64,000 nucleotides of DNA from Lysobacter enzymogenes (GTDB lineage: Bacteria; Pseudomonadota; Gammaproteobacteria; Xanthomonadales; Xanthomonadaceae). The notes under the pieces are model-generated. The model worked only from the letters and a program-made list of their open reading frames with translations. It was not told the origin of the DNA and did not search any database. Below, one piece after another: positions 28,851 to 38,480 of the stretch (positions are counted from its first letter, which is position 1; each line of letters starts with the position of its first letter). The translations under genes and the position numbers were made by a program. The stretch covers positions 457,286 through 521,285 of the forward strand of contig NZ_FNOG01000004.1 in the NCBI RefSeq assembly GCF_900106525.1. The letters run 5' to 3'.

Positions 28851-29825
28851 TCAGCGCAGCGGAATCGCCACCGGCCGCAGCGGCGCGGCGTCGCCGCCGC
28901 GGATCTTCAGCGGGCCGCCGATGAAGGCGAACTCGTAGACCTTGTCGCGCGAGAGTTCGTCCAGCGCGATCAACTCGATGATCGGCACGCCGTGCTGGGC
29001 TAGCAGGTAGGTGTGCAGCGGCACGTACTCGCCCTGCACTTCCGAGGGGAAGGTCTCCAGGCTCAGGTTGTCGGCGCCGATCACCATAGCCCCGGCCTCT
29101 TCCACCAGATAGCGCGCTGCATCGATGCCCAGCCCCGGCGGCTGGGCGATGTAGGCCTCGGCTTGCTCGAACAACTTCATCCGGCCGGTGCGGATCAGCA
29201 CGATGTCGCCGCGCTGCAGTTCGGTCTTCTGCCTGGCCAGCGCCTCGCGCAGATCCTGGCGGGTGATGCGGTACTGGTCGGGCAGCATGTCCACGCCCTT
29301 GGCCGCGGCGATGTCGAGCATCACCCCGCGCCCGACCAGCGGCGGGAATTTCTCGATGCCGGCCTTGTTCCAGCCGCGGTCGCCGAGATGCTTGTCGGCC
29401 TCGAAACCGTTCCAGATCCGCCCGCCGATGCCGAAGTGGTTGAGCGCGTCGATATGCGTGCCGGTGTGGCTGTACATCGAGAACGCGGTGCCGGTGTAGC
29501 TGGTGTGGGCGTTCATCGCCGCGCCGACGCGCATCGGGTCGTCGACCTGGGTGCCGCGCGGGGTGTGGGTCATCCAGAACTGGTAATGCGGATCGCCGGC
29601 GGCCTGCCAGCTCGGCATGCCGACGAAGTATTCGGTGGCCAGGTCGTAGACCTTGCCGCCGCGCAGGCGGCCGAGCACGGCGGCGCGCGATTGTTCGGTG
29701 ATCAGGTTGAGGCGGCCGATCTGGTCGTCGGCGCCCCACGGGCTGCGGCCGACTTCGGCGGCGCCGGCGGGGGCGGTCAAAGCCAGCGCCAACGCGGCGC
29801 CGGCAAGGGTGGGGGCGAGTTTCAT
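28851..29825 (-). CDS. Exported cyclase-family (kynurenine-formamidase-like) hydrolase
   Basis: A 324-residue protein of the Cyclase family (PF04199-type). Metal-binding SHTGTHIDALNHF matches the HxGTHxDxPxHF signature, and PLVGRGVMLDI and DIVLIRTG follow in the usual order. An N-terminal signal peptide (MKLAPTLAGAALALALTAPAGAAE) makes it periplasmic, unusual for tryptophan-pathway enzymes. ATG at 29825 is preferred over one 12 bp upstream because GGAGA lies 5 bp before it. Substrate unknown. A LysR regulator gene lies upstream on the same strand. Confidence 0.82.
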   Translation of the reverse strand: MKLAPTLAGAALALALTAPAGAAEVGRSPWGADDQIGRLNLITEQSRAAVLGRLRGGKVYDLATEYFVGMPSWQAAGDPHYQFWMTHTPRGTQVDDPMRVGAAMNAHTSYTGTAFSMYSHTGTHIDALNHFGIGGRIWNGFEADKHLGDRGWNKAGIEKFPPLVGRGVMLDIAAAKGVDMLPDQYRITRQDLREALARQKTELQRGDIVLIRTGRMKLFEQAEAYIAQPPGLGIDAARYLVEEAGAMVIGADNLSLETFPSEVQGEYVPLHTYLLAQHGVPIIELIALDELSRDKVYEFAFIGGPLKIRGGDAAPLRPVAIPLR

Positions 29826-29979
29826 CGAAGTCTCCATGCGTTCGCGCCGGGGCGGCGCGGTGGGGGCGGCGCGGCGCCGCATGGACACAGCTTGGGCGCG
29901 GCGCTTGCGGCGAAACAGCCGCGCCGGGTGCAGGGACTATTCGCTGGCGGTCAGCAATCCGCGCTCGTAACCGCAGGCG

Positions 29980-30888
29980 CTAGCCGTCGGCGACCAACGC
30001 CGCCGGCAACTGCGCGCCGAGGAAATCGACGAAGGCGCGCACCTTGGCCGGCAGATGCCGGCCGGTGGCGTAAACCGCATGCACATGGCGCGGCGGCTGG
30101 CGATGGCGCGGCAGCAGCTCGCGCAGGCGGCCGGCGGCGATTTGCGGCCGCGCCACGAACGCCGGCAGGCTGCCCACGCCGTGGCCGTCGATCAGCAGGT
30201 CGCGCAGCAGCAGGCTGTTGTTGGCGGCCACGCGCGGCGCCGGCACGGTGAATTCGTGTTCGCCGTCGGCGCCGCGCAACTGCCAGGCGCGCGGCGATTC
30301 GGACAGGCTGTAGCCCAGCAGCGCGTGCCCGCACAGCTCCTGCGGCGTGCGCGGCTCGCCGTGGCGCTGCAGATAGTCCGGCGACGCGCACAGCAACTGC
30401 CCGACCTGGCCGAGCCGGCGCGCGACCAAGCTGGAATCCTCCAGCTCCGCGCGCAGCCGCACCGCCACGTCGAAGCCTTCGCCGACCAAGTCGACGACGC
30501 GATCCTCCAACGCCAGGTCCAACCGCAGATGCGGATGCTCGGCCAAAAAACGGCTCAACAGCGGCGACAGCACGCACAGGCCGAACGACAGCGGCGCGCT
30601 GACCCGCAGCAGGCCGTCCACGCGCTCGGAGCCTTCGCGCACGCGCTGCTCCAGCGCTTCGATCTCGTCGAGCAGGCGGCAGCATTCGGCGAAATACAGC
30701 CGGCCGCCGTCGGTGAGGCTCATGCGCCGGGTGGTGCGCTGGAGCAGCACCGTGCCCAGCCGCGCTTCGAGCTGGCGCACCTGCTTGCTCAGGCCGGCGG
30801 CCGACAGGCCCAGGTCGTCGGCGGCGCGGGCGAAACCGCCCAGCTCCACCACCCGGCGGAAGCTGCGCATCAGCGCGAGTTGATCCAT
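29980..30888 (-). CDS. LysR-family transcriptional regulator
   Basis: A 302-residue regulator: winged helix-turn-helix in residues 1-60 (FRRVVELGGFARAADDLGLSAAGLSKQVRQLEARLG), then a periplasmic-binding-fold effector domain (about 90-295) of the CrgA/AaeR type with LRLDLALEDRVVDLVGEGFDVAVRLRAE. It lies just upstream of the exported cyclase gene in the same orientation (154 bp), so it could regulate that gene or the asparagine-synthase-like gene 73 bp behind it. Effector unknown. Confidence 0.92.
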   Translation of the reverse strand: MDQLALMRSFRRVVELGGFARAADDLGLSAAGLSKQVRQLEARLGTVLLQRTTRRMSLTDGGRLYFAECCRLLDEIEALEQRVREGSERVDGLLRVSAPLSFGLCVLSPLLSRFLAEHPHLRLDLALEDRVVDLVGEGFDVAVRLRAELEDSSLVARRLGQVGQLLCASPDYLQRHGEPRTPQELCGHALLGYSLSESPRAWQLRGADGEHEFTVPAPRVAANNSLLLRDLLIDGHGVGSLPAFVARPQIAAGRLRELLPRHRQPPRHVHAVYATGRHLPAKVRAFVDFLGAQLPAALVADG

Positions 30889-30961
30889 GTCGGAGCCGGG
30901 GTTGCGCGTTCGCGGGCGGCCATGATGCCGCCGCGGGCGCGCGCCGGCCAGCGCGACGGCC

Positions 30962-32965
30962 CTAGCTCGTCGCGCCTTCCCAGGCGCCGATGCGGCGCGG
31001 CGGCGCAGCGGGCACGATGGGCGCGGCCTCGGCCGGCAGCGTCAGCGCGGCCGGCGCCGCGGCGAAACGATGCCGCTCCAGCCAGGCCTGGAACATCAAC
31101 ACGTTCCACAAATGGGTATGCCACTTGCGCTCGCCGGCCTGGAACTCGCGCCACAACGTGGCGATCGCGCTCGCGTCGAAATGGCCTTCGCGGCGCAGGC
31201 GCGATTCGTCCAGCAGCGCATCGGCCCACTCGCGCAGCGGCCCGCGCAGCCAGCGCGAGACCGGCGCGCCGAAACCGGTCTTGGGGCGGTAGATCAGCGG
31301 CTGCGGCAGGTAGCGTTCGAGCAGGCGCTTGAGCACGTATTTCTGCTCGCCGCGATGGTGCTTGAGCGCGGTCGGCAGCGACCAGGCGAACTCGATCACG
31401 CTGCGGTCCAGCAGCGGCGAGCGCGTCTCCAGGCCGCAGGCGCTGCCGGCGCGGTCGATCTTGGTGAGGATGCCGTGGGCCAGGTCCATGCGGAAATCGA
31501 GGTATTGCACGCGGTCGGCGGCGTCACCGACCGGCAAGTGGCCGTCGCGGTCGAAGAACAGCGTCGCCGGTTCGCGCGCACCGAGCACCGCCGCGGCCGG
31601 GTCGCGCCAGCGCGAGACCCGCTGCAGATAATGGTCTTCCACCCGCTGCGCACCGAGCTCCGCCCACAGCGCGCGCAGGCCGCCCAGGCGCGCGCGCTCG
31701 GCCTGCTCGCCGCTGCGTTGCGGCGCCAGCCGGCGCAGCGGCGCCGGCAGCCGCGCTTTCCAGCGCGCGTTGCGCACCGCGCGGCAATAGGCCGAGTGGC
31801 CGAAGAACAGTTCGTCGCCGCCGTCGCCGGTCAGGGCGATGGGGCTGCGCCGCGCCACCAGTTCGCTGGCGATCAGGGTCGGCACCTGCGAGGAATCGGC
31901 GAAAGGTTCGCACCACACCTGCGGCAGGCGTTCGATCGCCTCCAGCGCCTCACGCCCGCCGACCCGGTGTTCGGTATGGCGGGTGCCCAGCGCGCGCGCC
32001 ACCTTGCGCGCCCAGTCGCTCTCGTCGTGGCGGTCGTCGTCGAAGCCGATGGCGTAGCTGTCCACCGGCACCGAGGACTGCGCCTGCATCATCGCGGTGA
32101 CCAGCGAGGAATCGGTGCCGCCGGACAGGAACGCGCCGACCGCGCACGGCGCGCGCATGCGCGCGCTGACCGCCTGTTGCAGCAGGATTTCGAGCTGATC
32201 GACGGCTTCATCCACGCCGATCTCGCCGCGCAGCTCGATCGCCTCGGCCATGCGCTGGCGCGGGCACCAGTAAGTCTGCGCGTCGCGCTCGGGCTGGTGC
32301 GCGCCGGCGCCGGCGCGCACGGCCTGGAAGTTCATGCGCAGCAAGGTGCCGGGGGCGAGCTTGAACACGCCGCGATGGATCGAGAACGGCGCGGGAATGT
32401 AGTCGTAACGCAGCAACAGGCTCAGCGCATCGCGGTCCACCGGCGCGTCGAAGCCGGGATGGCGGTGCAGCGCCTTGAGTTCGGAGCCGTAGGCGAAATC
32501 GCCGCCGACCCAGCCGTAATACAGCGGGCGCTCGCCGACCCGGTCGCGGGCCAGCCACAGCTGCCGCTCCTGGCGGTCCCACAGGCTCAGCGCGAACGCA
32601 CCGTCGCAGCGCGCCAGCGCGCGGCGCAGGCCCCAGCGCACGATCGCGGCGAGCACCAGTTCGGCGTCGCTGGCCTGCTCGCCGACCGCGTCGGACGCGA
32701 TCAGCGCGCGGTGCAGCGACTCGCGCTGGTACAGCGCGCCGTCCAGGCTCAGCAGATAGCGGCCGTCGGCGCTGGCCACCGGTTGCGCGGCGCCGTGGCG
32801 GTCGCGGCAATGGCCGACGGCGACGCCGGCGGCGGGGTCGCTCCACACCTCGTGCGAATGCGCGCCGCGGTGCTGCAAGGCGTGGATCATCGAGCGCATG
32901 CAATAACGCAGGCGCTCGTCGTCCCAATCCGGCTGCGCGCGCCACAGCCCGGCCAGGCCGCTCAT
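30962..32965 (-). CDS. Asparagine-synthase-like protein with Ser in place of the glutaminase Cys
   Basis: A 667-residue AsnB-type protein with an N-terminal Ntn-like glutaminase domain and a C-terminal ATP-pyrophosphatase domain. The nucleophile position reads MSGLAGLW instead of MCGIAG, so after Met removal the N-terminus is Ser. Glutamine hydrolysis by the usual Cys is therefore unlikely. The synthetase half is intact: P-loop FLSGGTDSSLV, IALTGDGGDELFFGHSAYCR, MDLAHGILTKIDRAGS and RPKTGFGAPV. It could use ammonia, or amidate or ligate another substrate as in secondary metabolism and glycan-amidating relatives. It stands alone without a recognised biosynthetic cluster. ATG at 32965. Confidence 0.85.
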   Translation of the reverse strand: MSGLAGLWRAQPDWDDERLRYCMRSMIHALQHRGAHSHEVWSDPAAGVAVGHCRDRHGAAQPVASADGRYLLSLDGALYQRESLHRALIASDAVGEQASDAELVLAAIVRWGLRRALARCDGAFALSLWDRQERQLWLARDRVGERPLYYGWVGGDFAYGSELKALHRHPGFDAPVDRDALSLLLRYDYIPAPFSIHRGVFKLAPGTLLRMNFQAVRAGAGAHQPERDAQTYWCPRQRMAEAIELRGEIGVDEAVDQLEILLQQAVSARMRAPCAVGAFLSGGTDSSLVTAMMQAQSSVPVDSYAIGFDDDRHDESDWARKVARALGTRHTEHRVGGREALEAIERLPQVWCEPFADSSQVPTLIASELVARRSPIALTGDGGDELFFGHSAYCRAVRNARWKARLPAPLRRLAPQRSGEQAERARLGGLRALWAELGAQRVEDHYLQRVSRWRDPAAAVLGAREPATLFFDRDGHLPVGDAADRVQYLDFRMDLAHGILTKIDRAGSACGLETRSPLLDRSVIEFAWSLPTALKHHRGEQKYVLKRLLERYLPQPLIYRPKTGFGAPVSRWLRGPLREWADALLDESRLRREGHFDASAIATLWREFQAGERKWHTHLWNVLMFQAWLERHRFAAAPAALTLPAEAAPIVPAAPPRRIGAWEGATS

Positions 32966-33044
32966 GCCGGCCTCCGGGCGCTGCGTCGAGGGGAAAGACG
33001 GCGGGTCGCGATAGTCATCAGGCGCGCTCGGCGGAAGGAGAACG

Positions 33045-33073
33045 CGGCGGAAGCGGACGCGCCGCTTCCGCCG
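33045..33073 (-). terminator. Hairpin downstream of porin-like gene
   Basis: A perfect 12-bp stem (33045-33056 with 33062-33073) and ACGCG loop begins 12 bp after the stop codon at 33085. No clear T-tract. Confidence 0.6.
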
Positions 33074-33084
33074 GCGGGGGCGGA

Positions 33085-33705
33085 TCAGAAGCGGTACATC
33101 ACGCTCAGGCTGGCTTCGCCGGTCTTGATGTCGTCGGCGCCGGCCTTGCGGCGGAAGCTGCCGCCGTCGGCCTTGCTCAGGCCGGTGACGTCCAGGCGCA
33201 GGGCGAGCTGATCGTTGAAGTGGTAGTTGGCGCCGATGCCGAGCGAGGCGATGTTGACGCTCTCGCTGGCCTTGCTCAGGCCGACCGCGCCGCGCACCGG
33301 GCTGAATTCGTTGCGCGCGCGCCCGGCCGAGATCTTGCCGAACACTTCGAAGCGCTCGCCGATCGGCACGATGCCCAGCGCGCTGAGCTGCAGCGTGCGG
33401 GTGTCGTAATCGCCGACGCCGCGACGGCTGACCTCGCTGACCATGTCGTGGTAGGAGCCTTCCACGGCGAAGTACTGGTTGAAGCGGTAGCCGCCGCCGA
33501 GCACGTAGCTGGTGCCGGTCTTGTCCTGGCTGCGCTTCTGCCCGGCCGGCACGGCCGAACGCTTGGCGTCCCATTGGGTCATCGCGGCGCCGACGCCGCC
33601 GAATACGTAGAAACCCTCGCGATCGCCGGCGCCCTGGGCGTTGGCGGCGGTCGAGAGGCTCAGCGCGAGCGCGGCGGCGCTCAGCGCGAACAGCTTGCGT
33701 TGCAT
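33085..33705 (-). CDS. OmpA/OmpX-like outer-membrane beta-barrel protein
   Basis: 206 residues: signal peptide (ALSLSTAANAQ) followed by an eight-stranded-barrel pattern (GFYVFGGVGAAMTQWD, SYVLGGGYRFNQYFAVEGSYHD, ALGIVPIGERFEVFGKISAG, LGIGANYHFNDQLALRLDVTG) and the terminal outer-membrane signature ...LSVMYRF ending in Phe. Porin-type OMP_b-brl family; exact function unknown. The next gene upstream, toward higher coordinates, is the RstB-type kinase on the same strand 221 bp away, whose partner systems often control porins. Confidence 0.82.
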   Translation of the reverse strand: MQRKLFALSAAALALSLSTAANAQGAGDREGFYVFGGVGAAMTQWDAKRSAVPAGQKRSQDKTGTSYVLGGGYRFNQYFAVEGSYHDMVSEVSRRGVGDYDTRTLQLSALGIVPIGERFEVFGKISAGRARNEFSPVRGAVGLSKASESVNIASLGIGANYHFNDQLALRLDVTGLSKADGGSFRRKAGADDIKTGEASLSVMYRF

Positions 33706-33926
33706 GGGGGAAATGCTCCGTCGTGGGGGACGGAACCATGCTGCGGCGCGGGAAGCGCGACGTCAGTTGCAGTATCAGGGCGCGCGAGTGACGGCCGGCG
33801 ACGCTCGGTAACGGAGTGTTACCGGCGAAGGGGGCGGCGCTGCGGCGGCCCGATCGGCCGCCAGCGGGGAGAGCTTACGACGCCGCGCGCCGCCGTTGCG
33901 AACGCGCACGCGGCGCGCGGGTGCGC

Positions 33927-35327
33927 TTACTGCGCCGGCAGATCGATGCGAAAGCGCGCCCCGCCCAGCGCCGATTCGCCGACCGTGGCGCGGCCGCCGT
34001 GCTTCTCCGCGACCACCCGCACCAGCGCCAGGCCCAGGCCGAAGCCTTCGGGGTGCTTGCGCAATTGCGCGAACGGCTGGAACACGCGCTCGCGTTCGGC
34101 CTCGGGCACGCCCTCGCCGTCGTCGTCCACGCACAGCGCATAGCCCTCGTCGGTGCGCGCCGCGCTCACCGCCACGCGCGTGCGCGCATGGCGCAGGGCG
34201 TTGCCGATCAGATTGCGCAGCGCCAGCTCCAACGCCTCGCGATGCGCCGACAGGCTGTCGATGCCGCCGCTGTCGAAGCTCAGCAGCAGCGGCGGCTCGG
34301 GATCGAACACATCGGCCAGATCGGCCAGCAGCGCGCTCACCGACACCGGCGCGCGCTCGATCCCGACCATGCGCCCGATCCGCGCATAGGCCACGCTGTG
34401 CGAGGCCAGATGCTCCAGCCGCTGGATGTCGGTTTCCAGGCCTTCGCGCAGATGCGCGCGCTCCTCGTCGCCGCCGGCCTGCTCGAGCATCTCCAGACCG
34501 AAGCGCATGCGCGCCAGCGGCGTGCGGATCTCGTGCGCCACCGCCTGGGCCAGGATGCGCTGGCTTTCCAGCACCTGCTGCACCTGCCCGGCCATCTGGT
34601 TGAGCGCGTGGCCGAGCGGATTGACCAGGCGCGTGGTGACCTCCGGCGCGCGCGCGTCCAGCTCGCCCGCGCTCAGCGCCTCGGCGGTGGTGCGCAGCCG
34701 GCGCAGGTCGCGCCAGAAGCGGTAGACCAGGAAATACAGCGGCAGCGCGATGGCGAGGAAGTACATCGCCAGGATCACGATCGAATCGATCAGGTCCAGG
34801 TCGCTCCACGGCACGCCCTGCACCATCACATCGTCGAAATTGCCCAGCGCCACGGCCTGGTCGCTGCCGGGCAGGCGCTGATAGGTGTAGGCCTCGTCCT
34901 CGCTTTCCATCACCACTTCACCGCGCAGCAGGCGTTCGTACTCGCGCGGGGTCAGCGTCTCGCGCAGTTCCGCCAGCGGCGCCAGCCGCACCGGATAGGC
35001 GAAGTGCTCGCTCAGTTCCTCGCCCAGCGCCGGCCATTCCTCGCGCGGCGCGCCGAGGTAGCGCTGCTCGATCAGGTAGTGGGTGCCGCGCAGCTGCGCC
35101 TCGCCGTAGCCGCGGCTGTTCTCGGCGGTAATGCTGAGCCAGGCCGAGATGCCGCCGACCACGACCAGGGCGTAGATCAGCACCACGATCAGGTAATAGC
35201 GCACGAACAGGCCGAAGTGGCCCTGCTTGGCCGGAGCGGGCTTGGCCGGATCGAAGCGGGCGCAGCCGGCGTCGGCCGAGCCCGGCTTGCGCGGCAGCCA
35301 CTGCCGCAGCCATTGCGCCGCGGTCAT
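33927..35327 (-). CDS. rstB: RstB-type sensor histidine kinase
   Basis: A 466-residue inner-membrane kinase. Two membrane segments (about 40-62 and 160-180) enclose a periplasmic sensor of about 95 residues with ERYLGAP-like and Glu-rich segments. HAMP linker, DHp motif AVAHEIRTPLARMRFGLEML with the phosphoacceptor His, N-box LRNLIGNALRHA, G-boxes DDDGEGVP and GFGLGLALV. The closest layout I know is RstB. The ATG overlaps the stop of the response regulator by 4 bp, so the pair is one translation unit. Signal unknown. Confidence 0.85.
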   Translation of the reverse strand: MTAAQWLRQWLPRKPGSADAGCARFDPAKPAPAKQGHFGLFVRYYLIVVLIYALVVVGGISAWLSITAENSRGYGEAQLRGTHYLIEQRYLGAPREEWPALGEELSEHFAYPVRLAPLAELRETLTPREYERLLRGEVVMESEDEAYTYQRLPGSDQAVALGNFDDVMVQGVPWSDLDLIDSIVILAMYFLAIALPLYFLVYRFWRDLRRLRTTAEALSAGELDARAPEVTTRLVNPLGHALNQMAGQVQQVLESQRILAQAVAHEIRTPLARMRFGLEMLEQAGGDEERAHLREGLETDIQRLEHLASHSVAYARIGRMVGIERAPVSVSALLADLADVFDPEPPLLLSFDSGGIDSLSAHREALELALRNLIGNALRHARTRVAVSAARTDEGYALCVDDDGEGVPEAERERVFQPFAQLRKHPEGFGLGLALVRVVAEKHGGRATVGESALGGARFRIDLPAQ

Positions 35328-36013
35328 TCCCAGGCGGCCCGATTGAACAGATAACCCTTGCCGCGCACGGTCTTGATCCGCTCGGGCTCCTCGGCCAGAT
35401 CGCCGAGCTTGCGCCGCAGGCGCGAAATGCGCGCGTCGATGGAGCGGTCGAGCCCGTCGAACTGGATGCCGCGCAGCGCCTGCAGCAAATCGTCGCGGCT
35501 CAGGATCTGGCCGGCGCGGCCGGCCAGCAGCACCAGCAGGTCGAACTCGGCCGTGGTCAGGTCGATGCGCGCCTCGCGCAGGGTCGCCTCGCGGGTTTCG
35601 CAATCGATGCGCAACTGGCCGAAACGCATCACCCGGCCGCTGTGGCGCGCGGCGTGATCGCGGCGCAGATGCGCGCGCAGCCGCGCCAGCAGCACGCGCG
35701 GCTCGATCGGCTTGCCGATGTAGTCGTCCGCGCCCAGCTCCAGGCCCAGCACCTGGTCGATGTCGTCGGTGCGCGCGGTCAGCATGCAGATCACCCCGGC
35801 GTAGCGCGAACGCACCGCCCGGCAGATCTCGAACCCGTCCTGCCCCGGCAGCGACAAGTCCAGCAGCACCACCGCCGGTTGCAGTTCCAGGATCGCGGCG
35901 ACCGCGCGCGCGCCGTCGGTTTCCAGGGCCACGTCGTAACCGTGTTTGCCCAGGTAATTGGCTACCAGCGAGCCAAGGCGTTCGTCGTCTTCGATGAGCA
36001 GGATATCGGTCAT
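35324..36013 (-). CDS. rstA: RstA-type response regulator, OmpR family
   Basis: A 229-residue regulator: receiver domain with acidic pocket IEDDERL, phosphoacceptor in VVLLDLSLPGQDG, Thr in MLTAR and Lys in GKPIEPRVLLARL. A C-terminal winged helix follows with LTTAEFDLLVLLAGRAGQILSR, DRSIDARISRLRRKLGD and TVRGKGYLF. ATG at 36013 is chosen over a GTG 6 bp upstream because the receiver's first strand begins right after it. Operon with the kinase gene at 33927-35327. Confidence 0.9.
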   Translation of the reverse strand: MTDILLIEDDERLGSLVANYLGKHGYDVALETDGARAVAAILELQPAVVLLDLSLPGQDGFEICRAVRSRYAGVICMLTARTDDIDQVLGLELGADDYIGKPIEPRVLLARLRAHLRRDHAARHSGRVMRFGQLRIDCETREATLREARIDLTTAEFDLLVLLAGRAGQILSRDDLLQALRGIQFDGLDRSIDARISRLRRKLGDLAEEPERIKTVRGKGYLFNRAAWE

Positions 36014-36394
36014 AACCACGCAGCCGGGAGTGCGAGCGCGCCCGCGCGGCGGGCGTGCGCTGCGCCGCGGCGCGGGGGCCGGGCGTTAAGCGGTCAAGTA
36101 TTGCCCGCCGGGCCGCAGTTGAATCGTTCCGGCCCCCGCCCGCTTCAGCCGGAAGTCGGAGACCTGACTGGTAGCGGGCGCGGCGTTCAGGCAGGCGGCC
36201 GGTGCCGACGCTGTGGCGCGGCCGCCGGCGCAGGCGCGAAAACCCGGCGTTTGGGCTCGATCGCGGGGGCTGCGGCGGGATCGATTCGGCGCTGCGGCAC
36301 GTGCGGATACGTCGGCGCGGTCCGGTCCCATGCGATACCCGGCGTTAGCGCGCGATCACCGCGATGCGCGCGCGCCGCTTTTCTCGCGCGCAAA
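36014..36394. other. Upstream region of rstAB
   Basis: 381 bp upstream of rstA ending at the terminator before tRNA-Leu. No gene is supported on either strand. The promoter for rstAB should lie here but I could not pick out a convincing one. Confidence 0.4.
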
Positions 36395-36424
36395 CAAAAA
36401 ACCCCGCTTTCGCGGGGTTTTTTG
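36395..36424. terminator. Rho-independent terminator of tRNA-Leu
   Basis: Stem AACCCCGC/GCGGGGTT (36400-36407 with 36412-36419), 4-nt loop, A-run before and T-run after, so active in either direction. It follows the minus-strand tRNA by about 34 bp. Confidence 0.93.
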
Positions 36425-36457
36425 TTCGCTTCGTCGCGGTGCGCCGAAGCTATGTAG

Positions 36458-36542
<85 letters not shown>

Positions 36543-36692
36543 CTTTCGCTTCGTTGCCGATGAACCGGCGCCGCTGCGAGGAGGCGTATGTTGCGTTGCG
36601 AGGACGCGGCTGTCAACGGTTATTTCAAAAAATTTTCGCACTCCGCCGCGAGAGCCGGACCGGCCCCTCGCGACCTGCGCGCGCCGGCGCAA

Positions 36693-37448
36693 TCACAACG
36701 CGATGTTGCCTTTCGCCACCACCGGCCCGGTCGGCACGCCGTGCGGGGCGCCGCCCTTGGGTTCCAGGGTGATCGCCAGGGTCGCGCCGGCGGCGAGCTT
36801 GGCCACGGCCTCGGCCGGTACCTTCACCGAGTCGGCCCATTCGGTCGAAATCAGGCCCAGCGAACGCGGCGGCTCGCCCTTGGGAATCAGCCACAGTTCG
36901 GCGACGCGGCCCTGCGGATCCTGCGGCGCGGGCACCGGCATGGTCATGACCTTGGCGTGGCGCTGGTCGATCGAAGCCAGCCAGCCGGCGCTGCCGTCGT
37001 CGCGCGCGAGCCGGGTGACCGGGAACGCGGGCTGGTGCTCGATCATCACCGGCGGTTGCTGCGCCACCTTGGGCGGCGACGGCGACGGCGCGCGATCGCT
37101 CCACAGCGCCACCGCGGCCAGCGCCGCGGCGGCCGCAGCCGCGCCGCGCCAGAAGCCGGCGCTGTGCCACAGCCCGCGCGGGCGCTCGCCCTGCGCCGGC
37201 GACCAGCCCAGGCGCACGCGCAGGCGCGCCCACAACTGCGCGGGTGCGGCGACCGGTTCGATCTCTTCCAGCAGCGCGGCCAGGCGCCGCTGCCACTGCT
37301 GGACCAACTGGGCGAAGGACGGGTCGGTTTCCACGCGCAATTCCGCCAGCCGGCGTTCGCGCTCGTTCAACACGCCCAGCACGTATTCGCCGGCGTGCAC
37401 GTCGGCGCCGGGCGGTTCGCGGTCGATATCGTGTTCGCGGATGTCCAT
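36693..37448 (-). CDS. RskA-type anti-sigma factor
   Basis: A 251-residue single-pass membrane protein. The cytosolic sigma-binding part (about 1-95) has HAGEYVLGVLNERERRLAELRVETD. The membrane segment at about 100-118 is Ala-rich (FWRGAAAAAAALAAVALW). The periplasmic RskA domain has AELWLIPKGEPPRSLGLI and ATLAITLEPKGGAPHGVPTGPVVAKG. It holds the ECF sigma factor inactive at the membrane until the periplasmic domain is processed. The start lies 6 bp beyond the sigma gene stop, so the two are coupled. Confidence 0.92.
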   Translation of the reverse strand: MDIREHDIDREPPGADVHAGEYVLGVLNERERRLAELRVETDPSFAQLVQQWQRRLAALLEEIEPVAAPAQLWARLRVRLGWSPAQGERPRGLWHSAGFWRGAAAAAAALAAVALWSDRAPSPSPPKVAQQPPVMIEHQPAFPVTRLARDDGSAGWLASIDQRHAKVMTMPVPAPQDPQGRVAELWLIPKGEPPRSLGLISTEWADSVKVPAEAVAKLAAGATLAITLEPKGGAPHGVPTGPVVAKGNIAL

Positions 37449-37454
37449 GGCGGC

Positions 37455-38036
37455 TCAGCGCTCCAGGCAGACGCGCAGTTGGATCAGCCCGCGCCGGATC
37501 CAGCTCTTGACGCTGCCCAGCGGCGAGCCGGTGCGCTGGGCCAGTTCCTCGTAGGTGCTGCCGTCGAAGAACGCAGTGCGTATCAGGCCGCGGCGGCGCG
37601 CGTCGAGCTCGTCCAGGCAACGGCGCAGGCGCTCGTTCTCGTCGGCGCTCTCGGCCTGCGCCGACGGCGTCGGCGCGGCGTCGGCGATCTCGTCCATCAG
37701 CTCCAGCGGCGCGCGCCGCAGCGACGGCGAGGCGCGCAGGCGGTCGATGGCCTTGTTGCGCGCGATCATCGCCAGCCACACCGCGGCGCTGGCGCGGCCG
37801 GCGTCGAACTGGCCGGCCTTGCGCCAGACCGTGGCGTAGACCTCCTGCAGCACGTCCTCGGCCTCGGCGCGCTCGGGCAGCAGGCGCAGGCACACGCCGA
37901 ACAGGCGCGCGGAGGTGTCGCGGTAGAGCCGCTCGAACGCGGCGCGGTCGCCGCGCGCGATCGCGCCGAGCAACTCGGCGGCGGGGTCGTCGGCGGGATC
38001 GGAAAGGGCGGACTGCGGGGCCGTGAGTTCGGTCAT
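37455..38036 (-). CDS. ECF sigma factor (SigK-like) paired with RskA-type anti-sigma
   Basis: A 193-residue sigma factor. Region 2: FERLYRDTSARLFGVCLRLLPERAEAEDVLQEVYATVWRK, then WLAMIARNKAIDRLRAS; region 4: GLIRTAFFDGSTYEELAQRTGSPLGSVKSWIRRGLIQLR. ATG at 38036 gives the family length; an upstream in-frame extension lacks similarity. The pair probably answers envelope or oxidative stress and typically autoregulates; no promoter of that kind was identified with certainty in the 489-bp gap to rnk. Confidence 0.92.
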   Translation of the reverse strand: MTELTAPQSALSDPADDPAAELLGAIARGDRAAFERLYRDTSARLFGVCLRLLPERAEAEDVLQEVYATVWRKAGQFDAGRASAAVWLAMIARNKAIDRLRASPSLRRAPLELMDEIADAAPTPSAQAESADENERLRRCLDELDARRRGLIRTAFFDGSTYEELAQRTGSPLGSVKSWIRRGLIQLRVCLER

Positions 38037-38480
38037 CTGCGCCTCGAAGGTGCACGCCGGCTCGGCGCGCGAATGCGGGGATTCTAGCCAGCCGGCGAAC
38101 AGATTCGGCAAACCTGCGCGCGGCGGCGGACGCCCCGGAAACCGCGCGGCCGCCTCGCCGGCGTCGCGCCGAGCATGCCAGCGCGGCGGCGGGTAGACAG
38201 TGACGAGAGGCGGAACCGGCATGGCGGAGGCTCGATCGCGGGCGCGGCCCGGGGCTTGATCGGGGATACGGGGCGCAATGCGGCGCGGATGCAGGCGCGG
38301 GCCGGTGCAGGCGCGGGCTAACGCGCGGGGCGCGACTCGCAAGCCTTCGCCGCGCGAGCTTGCGTACGCTGCGCCGCCACGGGACCGGCGCGATACCGAC
38401 TCGAGAGAAACCGATCGCGAATCGGCGCACGCGGCTTGATGCGCGCGCACGCGCCGGCTATGGTCGGCGCACACCCCATT

